Shown here in pieces: positions 24,965 through 35,832 of a stretch of 64,000 nucleotides of DNA; the stretch's first letter is position 1, and each line of letters opens with the position of its first letter. The notes under the pieces are model-generated. The model did no database searches, was not told the origin of the DNA, and worked only from the letters and a program-made list of their open reading frames with translations. This DNA is from Gamsiella multidivaricata (Eukaryota; Mortierellomycota; Mortierellomycetes; Mortierellales; Mortierellaceae). The stretch covers positions 124,001 through 188,000 of the forward strand of contig NW_026251729.1 in NCBI RefSeq assembly GCF_025024155.1, read 5' to 3'. The translations under genes were made by a program, and so were the position numbers.

Positions 24965-26443
24965 ATGGAGGCGCTCACCGCATCCACGACACATCTGCTG
25001 TCGACGCTCCACAAGCTGACCGACAACTCCTTCTTCAACTCCCTCCCTCCTTCCCTCCCAGTAACGCCTTGCGTTCTCGCCCAAAAGAATACCTCCCAGA
25101 TACCCCTACCGGACTCGCTTTATTTCACCATCTTCTTCCTCTTTGGTGGCAGCCTCTACATCCTCCTGCTCCTGCCCTTTACGCTCCATCAGAAACGATG
25201 GATAGCCGCACCCCTTACTCTCGGTCTCCTCCTGGCCCCGCTCATCTTCACAGCCACCAACTCGCCCGCACTACAGCTGATCCATGTCGCAGCCTGTGGA
25301 TGTGTGCTCATGCGTATGATTGACTTGTACTACGTCCGGCCCTGGAGAACAGGCAAGGAGCCGACCATGAACCTCGAGGATTGGTGGACAGAGGTCTGGC
25401 AGCCTTTCCGCAAGGTCCCCATGAGTAAGAATCAGATCCAGCGTTATGAACTCGAGCAGCAGCAATCAAGGCTTCGTCGCGAACTGGAGCAGCAGCGGTC
25501 ATCAGGACCTGTAGGACCCGCCAACAGGAATAACGGCGACACTAAGGCCGAGTCAAATGAGCTGCTCAACCATGCATCCAAAAATAACGACCAAGAGTCT
25601 GCACCAACAGCATCTAGCAGTAGAAGCTCTAGCAGCAGCTCCACAAAAGGAAAGCCCGCCAAACAGAGCTACATGCCCCTTACAGATCCTAACCCACAAC
25701 ATTGGAGCGTGTACCTCCCCCGATGGCTCTTCTACGCCGTGCTCATGGACATTATCCCCTTTGGGGTTAGCTTCCTGACCTTTGAGCAGATCGAGTCCTT
25801 CTCACTGATCCCCAGGCTGCTCTTCAACACCGCCGTGGGCTCTATGGTGATCTTTGACATCTCACTCGCCAACTATACCATCATGATCATCTGGGCCACC
25901 GTGACTGGAGACCTGATCCGCGACACCGAATGGACGATGGTTCGTCACTACTTCCCCGGATTCGCAACCTCGAGCGCCGAGTTCTGGCGCCAATGGCACC
26001 ATCTGTTTAAGTACATCTGGGTCGACCTTGGTTTCAAGCCCGTCCACCATATCCTCAGCAAGTACGTGACACCTAAGGTTTCGAACCGCAAGCTGGCCAA
26101 GGCGGCCGAGATGGTTCTGCCGGTGATGGGTGTGTTCCTGATGTCCGGCTTGATGCACGAGTACATGATGGTGGCCATGTGGCATGGCCGACCGGGCTAT
26201 ATGACAGCGTTCTTCTTGCTCCAGGGTGCAGGCACCATTGTCTCGAAGGCGTTGAACAACACTGTGGGACAGAAGATCACTGTTCCGCCGATGATCCTGA
26301 TTGCGTTGACCTGGGCCTTCAATCTGTCGACGGCGTCGTTGTTCATGGAGCCCGTTTTCAAGAATCAAGGATACAATATGATAGCGAACCAGAGCATTTT
26401 GATCCGCGTGTACAATCTCTTGCGATCCTATGGCGTCTTCTGA
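24965..26443 (+). CDS. Wax-synthase-domain MBOAT-type O-acyltransferase, paralogue 2
   Basis: Single exon, 492 residues from ATG 24965. It is a tandem paralogue of the gene at 22462 in the same orientation. Shared blocks include MIDLYYVRPW against MFDLYYVQPW, EFWRQWHHLFKYIWVDLGF against ELWIHWQTLFRYLWVDLGF, AAEMVLPVMGVFLMSGLMHE against AAQEVLPVLAVFTLSGILHA, and similar C-termini ending in LFMEP. The likely catalytic histidine is His398. A hydrophilic insert of about 75 residues rich in Gln, Ser and Asn (roughly residues 155-230) separates the N-terminal membrane segments from the catalytic half and is much shorter in paralogue 1. It probably resides in the ER or lipid-droplet membrane. Substrate is unknown. 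An aataaa-like signal near 26568 is a candidate 3' end. Confidence 0.87.
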   Translation: MEALTASTTHLLSTLHKLTDNSFFNSLPPSLPVTPCVLAQKNTSQIPLPDSLYFTIFFLFGGSLYILLLLPFTLHQKRWIAAPLTLGLLLAPLIFTATNSPALQLIHVAACGCVLMRMIDLYYVRPWRTGKEPTMNLEDWWTEVWQPFRKVPMSKNQIQRYELEQQQSRLRRELEQQRSSGPVGPANRNNGDTKAESNELLNHASKNNDQESAPTASSSRSSSSSSTKGKPAKQSYMPLTDPNPQHWSVYLPRWLFYAVLMDIIPFGVSFLTFEQIESFSLIPRLLFNTAVGSMVIFDISLANYTIMIIWATVTGDLIRDTEWTMVRHYFPGFATSSAEFWRQWHHLFKYIWVDLGFKPVHHILSKYVTPKVSNRKLAKAAEMVLPVMGVFLMSGLMHEYMMVAMWHGRPGYMTAFFLLQGAGTIVSKALNNTVGQKITVPPMILIALTWAFNLSTASLFMEPVFKNQGYNMIANQSILIRVYNLLRSYGVF

Positions 26444-26793
26444 GGAGATCGCTTTGAAATCGTTCACTTTTGATACCTTCCAAACTAATTTTTTTTCCGA
26501 CCATCCTTATGTCCTCCATGTAACCCTTTTTGTATAATAATATATTATGACGAAAAAACAAATAAACGTTGATCTAATTTATCCAAGCTGGTCAATGCAG
26601 GATGCATCCATTTCATTTCAGCAGAAATTGTTGACGCGACCGCGTTTTGAATGAATTTTTTGCGCCACCGTCGCGTGTCTAGGAAAGGGGAAAAAAACAA
26701 AAACAAAAAACAAAGGCACACACATTCTGTAGACTCTTTACTTTCCCCATTCAGTCTCCCTCCCACACACACGCATTCAGACACCTTGCCAAC

Positions 26794-28215
26794 ATGTCGC
26801 TGTTCGATGAAGTGGTCATGACCGATAGCGGCAACGACTCCGAGTCTGGGCATTCCTCCTCAACCGGCGCTGGCGGAAGCGGAAGTGGAAACGGTGGTCC
26901 TAACGGCAACGGCAACGGCAACGGCAGCGGGCCTCTCTCCCCCGCCGCCCTTGCGGCACTCTCCGCCAGCGGTCGACTCATTAGACTACTCGCCCGCGAG
27001 AAAGAGCTCATCGCGACACTGGAGCAACTCACACGGGATATTGAACAGCTAGAAAAGGCGCCCAGTCATGACGAGGACGAGACGAAAGCACAGGCTGGAG
27101 GAGAGGACAATGAGGGCAATGAGGATGAGACGGATGACTTGGAGGAATTCGAGGCGCCGGAATGGTGTGTGCCCATCAAGGCGAATGTCATGACTTACGA
27201 TTGGGATGTGAGTTCAGGGGAAAAGGGGAAAAGGGGAAAAGGAGAAACTTTTTTTTTTTTTTTTGTCCGACTAGGGCAGGAGAACTTGGATGTTAAAAGA
27301 GTGCCCTTCTTTCTTTTTTTCGGGTTCTAATAGAGTCTTGCTGCAGAGTGCCAGTTCGACGTAATCTTGATGGATCCACCATGGCAGCTGGCTACCCACG
27401 CACCTACTCGAGGAGTAAGCTATCCTTTGCTCTGGGAAAAATAATACTAATACTCAAGCTGTGCATGAGCGCATGGGTCCCATTGCGTGAACTGACGAGG
27501 GTCGTTCCTTCTTCTGTCTCTTTGTTCTTTCATAGGTCGCTATTGCATACCAGCAGCTCCCAGACATCTGCATTGAGGAGTTACCGGTACCAAAGTTGAG
27601 CTCGAACGGATTCATCTTCATCTGGGTCATCAACAACAAATACGCCAAAGCTTTTGATCTAATGCGGAGATGGGGATATAGGTACGCCAGCTACTCATCA
27701 GCCCGAAAGAAACAGGACTTGTCGTTCGGGCCGTATCTTTTGGATCGAGGTATCCCACTGACGCTCGCTACCGATCCTTCTCAATTTCTTCTTCTTCATC
27801 GGCAAATAGTTACGTGGACGATATTACATGGGTAAAACAGACAGTGAATCGGAGGATGGCTAAGGGCCACGGATACTATCTTCAACACGCCAAAGAGACA
27901 TGTCTTGTCGGAAAGAAGGTACGAACTTGCTTAATGAGCTCGTCACATATCGATCGAATGCTACAAAATTCGATAGAGAATAACTCTTTTTTTTTCTTCT
28001 CCGCGGCTGATCTGCTGCAGGGCGAAGATCCGCCTGGATGCAGGCACTCCATCGGGTCGGATGTAATTTTCTCGGAGCGTCGTGGACAGAGTCAGAAGCC
28101 CGAGGAGCTCTACGAGCTCATTGAGGAGCTAATTCCCAATGGCCGGTACCTTGAAATCTTTGGGCGTAAAAACAACCTTCGGGATTATTGGGTTACAGTC
28201 GGAAACGAGTTGTAG
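26794..28215 (+). CDS. MTA1: MT-A70 family adenine-N6 methyltransferase, MTA1/AMT1-type (DNA 6mA)
   Basis: Five exons (26794-27207, 27334-27414, 27536-27681, 27810-27918, 28021-28215) give 314 residues. MT-A70 enzymes transfer methyl from SAM to adenine N6. The DPPW catalytic motif is at Asp152 (ILMDPPWQL), followed by APTRGVAIAYQQLP, NGFIFIWVINNKYAKAFDLM, YVDDITWVKQTVNRRMAKG, HGYYLQHAKETCLVG, SERRGQSQKPEELYELIE and YLEIFGRKNNLRDYWVTVGN. These blocks resemble the ciliate MTA1/AMT1 clade, which methylates DNA at ApT with partners MTA9, p1 and p2, rather than the mRNA enzymes METTL3/Ime4, whose loop reads DPPWDIHMELPYGT. Residues 1-135 are a Gly/Ser/Asn-rich and acidic leader with a short coiled coil (LLAREKELIATLEQLTRDIE). 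All introns are GT-AG, 102-128 bp. Assignment to the DNA-modifying clade rests on family knowledge and was not tested here. The gene is convergent with the GDP-mannose transporter. Confidence 0.9.
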
Positions 28216-28259
28216 AGGACGCGAGCCAAGAATAAAGGTCGTTGAAGTGCATCTGAAAG

Positions 28260-28286
28260 TTTTTTTTTTTTTTTTTTTTTTTTTTT
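28260..28286. repeat. Poly-T run, 27 bases
   Basis: An uninterrupted run of 27 T lies between the convergent 3' ends of the MTA1 and transporter genes, 45 bases after the MTA1 stop codon. Length is prone to sequencing and assembly error. Confidence 0.9.
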
Positions 28287-28382
28287 GGTGGAATTGTACC
28301 GTATATGTCGTATATGTGGATGAACAACGAAGCTATAATATTGAATCTATATACAGATGGACCAAGTGCGAAAAATGCCCTC

Positions 28383-30057
28383 CTAATCCGCCATTTTACC
28401 ATCAGGATTGCTCTTATAAAGAGGGAGACCCGTCGACTTTGAGGGATGCGACGCCGGTGTGCTCAGCTCGATCACTGCATCGCCACCGCCCGAGGCCGTT
28501 ACTGTATCTGGGATCTCTGGCTTTGTTGCTGTCGAAAGCGACGATCCGTTCGCAAGGGCAAAGTTGCGCTGTGCCTGATCCGTCTTGCTGTAGCTGTACA
28601 GCAATCCTGCAACAAAGCCAAAAAAGATGCCAAAGACATTACCAAAGGTCGCGGGGTCGCCAAGGAACAGGATGCCGCTGGCCGCAACGGGCAGCTTGTT
28701 GAGTGCGCCGACCATGGAGTAGGTCGTTGATGAAGTGCAGCGGACGCACCAAGCGCTGCCGTAGGAGATCAAGAAGGAGGAGACGCCCGAGAGTAGCATG
28801 GAGATAATGAGTGCAGATCGAACATCCGGAGTACTAGATCGTTCACATCAGCAGAATTTAGGATAAAGAATATCAGTCATTGCCTTCCGCTCCTTCCTTC
28901 CCGCTCTTATTTCTGTAGGCCATGAAAACACAGGAACTTACAAAGTCCTTTCAATCGCACCTGATGTCCAGCCTTCGAGACAAAAGCTGAGTATCAACAT
29001 GACGGGCAGACTCAGCAAATTGTTGTAGTAGACCGTATCGAAGTCCTTGAAGTTGAAGTGCTTGATCCTCTTACGCATGTAGAGCACATATCCTGCAGAT
29101 GAAAGACAGTTGAGTGCCATCCAGAAATATCCTGGGTTGATCTGAACCAGTTCCGCGGGGTCCTTAGGTACAAAAGAGCTGATATCTGACCATCCTGCAA
29201 TCACCGAGGAGAGTACCTATTATTGCAAAAAAAAAAGAAAAGAGATGGCGTATTGGTGGTAAGAGTACTGGAGGCTGAATTTGGGCTGTTGTCTGTTGCA
29301 AATTTCATTTTGCTCCACATGGGCATAACGCATAGTTGGGCCAAAGTCCACTCACCATAAAGGCAAAGCTCAAGAGCATTAGGGGGGTGACCTTGCTCCC
29401 GAACCAGAGCACTTCACCGTACGCTATGAAGATAATGGTCAAGTTCTTGAAGATCGTGTACACCGGGATGCTCAGGAACTGTAAACTGATTGTTGTGGAA
29501 CAGAAAAAAAAAATCGATAAAAGCATCGTGTGAGAACCATGCATGATCGAGTAAGGAGATGTCGGGCATGTCGATATCGGATGTTTGATCGCGAAATATC
29601 AAAATCCAACAAGAGTGCGATAACGATCGCACGGAGTAATAATGTATGCATAATGTACCTCTTGCTTCCGGTGTAAATCATGGCCACAAGGGCAAGAGAG
29701 ATCGGGAACCACTTCTTGGCCTCGTTAATGTCCAGTCGGCGAAATGTAATCAGATTCAATCTCTTGAATACCAAGAGCAGGAAGATTGCAGCCACTGCCT
29801 ATTTCAATAAAGACAGCACTTTCAGCATGATTCCAATTCGATTGAATCCAGCTCAAATGAACCCAGAAACAACATGTTGACTGGGGCTGGCTGGACTAAC
29901 TTGCCTGGATAGCGAGCAGCAAGAAGTTCATATTAAAGTCGAACTGGGAGAGCACCATCTTGTTGGTTACAGTCATGAGAATACTGGATGAACAGTAGGC
30001 GAGAATGCTGAGCGGCGCCGAGTTGGCAATTGAGCTCTGTGGAGGCATCGCCGTCAT
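28383..30057 (-). CDS. VRG4: GDP-mannose transporter, VRG4/GMT type
   Basis: Five minus-strand exons (30057-29905, 29798-29659, 29485-29356, 29216-28942, 28833-28383) give 382 residues. VRG4 is the Golgi antiporter that brings GDP-mannose into the lumen for mannan and glycoprotein synthesis. The N-terminus [20 protein letters not shown] matches the family start. Later blocks include [55 protein letters not shown] with VYYNN (FYNN motif) and the GDP-mannose-binding GALNK motif (~275). About ten hydrophobic segments are visible. The start at 30057 gives the usual short N-terminus. 30048 is an alternative in-frame ATG. The first intron can be read as GC-AG (CAG/GCAAGT) or as GT-AG shifted by four bases at both ends. 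Both give the same length and differ only in Val or Met at one site. The C-terminal tail of about 60 residues is longer than in yeast. Confidence 0.92.
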
Positions 30058-30486
30058 GGTTCTATTCTTCTGTCCCTTGTTCCTGTTCGCTATTTGCTTT
30101 GTCCGACTGTTGATGATACCCCGTGCTTGCAACCGTATTCCCTCGGTGTCCTTTATCTTTGGTATATCTTTGTTGTCCTGGTATATGCTGGTTGTCCGAA
30201 TGAACAAAAAAAATGTGTCGATGGGATGAATGTAAAAGAGGAATGAAATTTGAAACGAAGGAGGATGTAAAGTGAAGTAAGAGAGCGACCACCGATAAAT
30301 GAGCACGCATTGTAAATAACCTTTAAAAGATTTGCTGGCCCAGGACAGAATCAGCATATGCCACGTCTTCAACACCCATTTTCCATCCCACAGGCACTTT
30401 TGTATCGTTCCCTCCTCGCAAAGGACATGTTAACATTGATAGCTCTTCTTTATTCGAGTAAAAGACAGTTTATGCAAGGGCTCATG

Positions 30487-32351
30487 CTATCGTGCTATTG
30501 ATGGTTCTTCTCGGTCGATCGCCCGGCAGTTATGTCGTGCTGGGTTAAACATCAGTCGGCTGCAGAACTGGCACCGTAGATAGCCCCTTGACTGCTCGGG
30601 CAGAACCAGCCTCGGTCGATCATGATATACCCGGTACCCACGCTCACTCGAACTGCTGTCGGAACTGCTCTCTCGACGACTGTGGCTCCGACTGCGCCTG
30701 CTTGGGCTGCTTCTGCTGCTTCTGCCACTGCTGCTCTGGCTCTGGCTCTGGCTCTGGGTTTCACTTCGACTACGGCTTCGGCTTCGACTGTCCGTGACGC
30801 TCTCAGTGCCTCTGTGCTCATCCTCAGACGCCGTATGAAAACTTTCGTCGCTGCTTCCTGTACTCCTTGTACCCCTACGCTGCATCTCCCGTCCTCTCCC
30901 TCTATCCCGACTCACAGCCTCACTTGCCCCTCTCATATTATTCCGACCACGGCCTTCCAGCCTATTCACATTATGACGCGGTGCGTTTGGTCTGTGGGTC
31001 CGAGCACTTCCAGTCCAGTTTTCGCTTTCGGTTCCGCTGGAACTCTCAGACTGGCTTTCACTTCCGGACTCGTCTTCATTCGTTTCGCTTGAACTGTCAC
31101 GCTCTTGAGATGTTCTACGTGACGGTGGGCTCTTTGAGTCAATGACGCGCCTAGAACGACGACTACGAAATCTCTTGTTTGGATTAGGTCTTTGAGTCTG
31201 CATATTGTTCCCGCTCTCGTGGCTAAAGCTACCATATAGCGGACCCGTCTCCCTCTTCCGCGAGTCTTTCACGGGACCCCATTGTGCATGTTCGAATTGC
31301 AACAGCACGCGTCCAGTGTCGTGCACTTCCTGTTTCGGTGGTGGATCAAGTTTCAGTGAAACACGACCACTTTCGAGTACTTCAACAGAGTCCTCTTCCT
31401 CCAATGCATCAGCGTTCTCAGGCGCCCTGATCGATGATGAACGCGTATCCTCCTTCGTTGGTCGTCTCAAATACTCCATATGTATGCTAGTGGTGCTGGT
31501 AATGCTGGCGGTGGTGGTGGCGGTGGTGCGTCTGTTCTGAGTTCGCTGCATTGGCGGGTCTGGCACGGCTCGTGTAGCAAGTGCTGGGGCATTGCGGCGG
31601 GAGGATCTGGTTCTATGGCTAGTAGACGTGGAGGCTATTTCTACAATAAATACGAAAAAAATATGTCAATAAAGGCATCACTGTCTCCTAATATGTAATA
31701 CCAGTTCGACAACATGAGGCAAAAACGATGTGCAATGAAACACGCGCAAAAAAGACGCTACGTACCTGGCTGCGATTCCAGTTTCTGTGGTACTCTTCGA
31801 ATCAGTCTCTTGTTCTTGGGTATATTCACGTTTTGTGGTGCGCGTTGGGGTGAGGGTTGCAGCTCTCCAGCCTTTAATGTCCAGTAAAGTTGAATGTTGA
31901 GAGTCGGACGAGTACCTATAAGAGAAACAGTTGCTCGAAGACGTGAGTAACATCAACCATACAATATCTGCGAATTTACGAACAATAAAGCTGGCGTTAA
32001 GATGAACTTACTACTGCTTGGTCTGGGCGCATTCGCCTGTCGCTTTTGGGCTAAATAATCCATGACTAGTGCCTGTTGTGTATATGGATCAATACGCAGT
32101 AGTTAAGAAAGAGCATAATACCAATGACGCTAATAACCACAGAGCCAACCAAAAGACTAGATGGTAGCTTGCCTCGTCCTCAATTGATGCAAGGTCGTGC
32201 TGGATCAGATGTTGCTTGACTTCTCCAATGAATTCCTGCGTCGAGCTGCATAATGAGTTGCAAACAGTGACCAGACATTCTGGGAGTGGGCAGTCGAAAA
32301 CATCTGCTTCGGACCATCCAGAGCCACCTTGGAAGTACTGCTCAATACAAC

Positions 32352-32386
<35 letters not shown>

Positions 32387-33953
32387 CATTAGAAAAGCGG
32401 TGATTGGATTGAGTTCTGCATTCAAATCGAGAGACTCCACATACGGTGGCCCAAACAAGCGTTTCAAGCTCTTTGCTCAGAGTCTCTTCCATGGGCAGGT
32501 CCACAGGATGATTTGGACAGACATCGCTGGCGCATGGAGCTGGCAGCCGTTCGTATGGTTCCTGAAAAGTGTCCTGCATGGGTCCACAGCAAAGGGAAAG
32601 AAGGTTAAGAAGGTGCCTTGACAATAAAAGTACTGGAACAATAGACCCGGAGTCCTGTGGTGCACATAATCACGGTCAAAGCCGCACAATCCCTCCACAC
32701 TTACCACTACGGGCTCCTCGTGGTCCACATAGCACCCAATGTCATAGTTCTTTGGAAGAGCAGCCACGGTTGGAGAGTCGAGTGAGGCCAGTTCTCTCTG
32801 TTCCCATGCCGCGGTGTTATGGCTGTTTGAGAGCGGGGGATCAGCAGGGATCTGCAATGGCATCGCTATGATGGGGTTTGTATCCCTGATAACCTTTAGG
32901 CTTCCATTCCAGGTTGCTGCGGCCTTCTCTTCAATCCACTGTCTGTAAAATGCACGCTTCTCCAGTTCTGTGTCCGAGGCACAGAGATCGATCATACGGT
33001 CCCGATACTCGCTCAATTTTTGCTTCACGTTGGATTCGGACTGATCAAGAATCTCTGCAACCTGCACAATGAAACAAGAGGGTTAGATTTACCCCAATAT
33101 TATCGGTTTAAATAGCCATAATCTAAAGTACCTTGGGTACTAGCGCAGCCAGGTCGTCCTTGATGTCAAGCTTGAAGACTGCGTGAATGATAGCATCTAG
33201 CACCATGTCAACATCGTTTTGATGAGGTATTAATTAAAAACCTGGTATACTATTGATATGTTCGTGATAAAACAGCTGCCTTCTTCTCGGGGTTTGAGTC
33301 AATTTCACCAACCCAAATAACAGCAAACATCGACCAGAGGTTCGAAATAGCACTTGTACGATTCGTGGACACTCTACAGATAATCCCAATAGATCCGGAC
33401 AAATGAGTAAGTTCAATTGACTTTGGCATCATCTACAGACAGCAATTGGCGCAGACAACACAGCATGAGCTCCTTACCTGAATCTGATACCAGCAGACCT
33501 TTTCTGACATGACCCAAAAGACTGGGCGCATTGGATTAGTGGGATTGAACTCGTGTGCCCACTCCACTACTGACTCTGCCTTGACATGAACCATTGCCTT
33601 GTTCGAAGTGGTCTTTTTGCGGTCTAGCGTCATCAACAACAGCATGAATAACATATCCATGTATTAGCCACCCATGACATTTACAAAAAAGCTTTGCCTT
33701 GCAGCCATGCAAGGAGGCGGGTTTTGTTACCTTTGGCATAGATAGTGTCGCTGACTTGAACGCAACCCCTGACTTTAAATGGACCTGAGAGTCTGAGAGT
33801 GTCTAGGACTTGGGGAATGGTGCTGGTGGCATGGTCGAGAACCTGGACATTGTACAATTTCCGGTGGGGTAAATCGTAGGAAGATCGGACCTTTTTTTTG
33901 ATGGATTTGAAGACCGTGACATCGATCATCGGCTCATCCTGGTCCTCATCCAT
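30487..33953 (-). CDS. RFTS-like (DNMT1 replication-foci-type) domain protein with zinc-finger-like segments and RS-rich tail
   Basis: Ten minus-strand exons are modelled: 33953-33731, 33623-33478, 33373-33313, 33196-33132, 33061-32705, 32573-32445, 32337-32173, 32072-32012, 31915-31766, 31640-30487 (836 residues). The N-terminus LPHRKLYNVQVLDH, RPVFWVMSEKVCWYQI and SVHESYKCYFEPLVDV resembles the DNMT1-RFD/RFTS fold. Residues 285-382 hold a Cys-rich stretch (CASDVCPNH) and a possible C2H2 finger (DCPLPEC then KQHLIQH). The last third is Ser/Arg and Glu-rich, and the end has CxxC-x9-HxC (C809, C812, H822, C824). No methyltransferase domain follows. RFTS without a methyltransferase occurs in the S. 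pombe heterochromatin factor Raf2 of the CLRC complex, so a chromatin role is plausible but inferred. The exon 3 to 4 junction (donor GTTGGT at 33312) is the weakest. The intron after exon 7 appears to be GC-AG. An upstream 5' exon cannot be excluded, because tacacacag precedes 34000. Confidence 0.68.
32357..32385. repeat. Poly-A run (29), intronic poly-T on the coding strand
   Basis: An uninterrupted run of 29 A lies in the intron between exons 6 and 7 of the minus-strand RFTS-like gene. On the coding strand it is T29, about 20 bases upstream of the acceptor at 32338, so it serves as an extreme polypyrimidine tract. Confidence 0.9.
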
Positions 33954-34743
33954 GGCCTCTTGTCGAGCGACAGGTGCGTCTGCGAACGCCTCGGGCTGTG
34001 TGTAAGTGAAGAAAACCCGTTGGCTGCTCAACGCGAAACCAAAAACACACACAAAAAAAGTTGGAGTGAAAGCGGCTAGATATCACGTGTACAAGAGAGC
34101 TCAAAAGGGCGACTTAAATTGAACAAGCAGCATGTACAAAAAAAGACAATTTTAATTGCCCATGTAGGCGGTAAGAGATATCAACTAAGCAACGATGAGA
34201 GGGCCGACCAACGAAAAGAGAGAACAATTGTGTATGAGAGGCGGTAGTAATGCAGGTAAACTTCTGGAACAAGAGCACCGGTATGCTCTAGTGAAAGAAG
34301 GGTCTATTCACATTTGCGAACACAAAAGAATGGATACAATTGACATTTAGACAACAGACTGCGATAGTTGTGTTGTTCAAAAAAAATAAATGTATTTTAG
34401 CCTACTGTTTGTTGCATGCATGCCATTGTCTCCCCTTCTTCCCTGCAAAAAGTCTTTTTTCCTTTTCTTCTTCCCCGTCTGGTCTTCCTCCACCTCCACC
34501 TCCACCTCCACTTTCGCCTTCGCCAATCTTCCTGACATCATATAAACATACCGCTCTTTTCAATTAATCGTCTCCCTCATACCACCTTCGCTGACTCATA
34601 TACATCCGTCTCTTCTTCCACCTTGTGTGTGTCTGTAAGAGATCCCTTTGCCCCTCTTTGCCATCTTACACATCCTTACCCCACACCTTGTCCTGCCAAA
34701 CACACACTTTTCTCTATAAACTGATCCTTCAACAGATCGAGGC
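33954..34743. other. Divergent promoter region with E-box and TATA-like element
   Basis: 790 bases separate the divergent start codons of the RFTS-like gene and the membrane-protein gene. A palindromic CACGTG lies at 34084-34089. TATAAAC at 34541-34547 sits about 200 bases before the ATG at 34744, followed by a long CT-rich leader. No protein gene is supported in between. Confidence 0.45.
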
Positions 34744-35799
34744 ATGGAGCCTCAGGATCAGGCCAAGCCGGCCCATGCTCATCTCCCACACACTCTACCG
34801 CTTGACCTCGACCGAGATCTCCTAGCTGCTGACGGCGCAGCCTACGATCGTCAATCGCACAATGTCTCACTGACGAAGGACCACACTGAACTCGATCCTA
34901 CTTCCTCCTCGTCCTTGCCCTCGTCCTCCCTCACCACCAACCCCAGCACCACCGGCGCAAAGATCCCAAGCAACAGTAGTACCAGCACAATTGCAGGTTC
35001 TGGCAGTGTAAACCCCTCTCGCACACTCTCATCCTCGTCTCTACCGATACCGTCTTCGCCTCTACCTCCTCGCCTACCAGGGACTCCGCCAGCAAACCCC
35101 CCACCGCGCTTCTTCACTAGACCTTATCGACGCACAGTAGACCACCATCACCACACTCATCATCACCATGGTCCAGTCCATGGGTCAGCACACAGTAGCG
35201 GCCAGAATAGCTCGAGCATCGGCGTACGATCTGCGTTCAAGGACTTTGTTATGCCAGCGCAAATCATCCTCGTCTGCTCCATCCTCAATGCGCTCTGGCC
35301 GACTCTGCTCCGAATTGTAACGACCACACTCGAATTTCTTGCCCTCGTCCTGTCCTCGTACAGCGCCTGCGCTCGTCGCAGCGACGAATGTTACTTTCTA
35401 GAGCCGTTATTCCATGATGGACAGGAGGCTATCTATGTCGGAACTATTCAATGGACTCTTCGTAGTATCTTTGGCATCCTCTTCCTGAGTGGCTTTTATC
35501 TTGTGGGCAGAAAAGTACAAAAGGTAAGCATGCCTGTGTATACGATGGAGGCGAGGGAGAAGGAGAAAAGGACTCATGGGAAAATAAGACTGGTGTTTAT
35601 GGTGTCTGCGTTGTCTGGGATTCAACAGCAGCAAAAGGGCGTGCACAAAGTCTCTTAATTGTGTGCTGATCTCAGGGACTCTTCGATAAAAAAGGAGAAG
35701 GATGGTCCCAGGAACACCGACTGCTAATGGACTGGCTGGTTATATGGTTTACACGATGTACTCATGTCCGCATCGGTGCCGTATGCTCCTTTTTCATGT

Positions 35800-35832
<33 letters not shown>

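Noticed and set aside
30588..31145. Plus-strand Ser/Cys-rich frames opposite the RS-rich region
   Set aside because: They are antisense shadows of the RS codons in the minus-strand RFTS-like gene.
30487..33953. Calling the RFTS-like gene a cytosine DNA methyltransferase
   Set aside because: No PCQ, ENV or other C5-methyltransferase motifs occur in any exon; only the RFTS-like domain is present.
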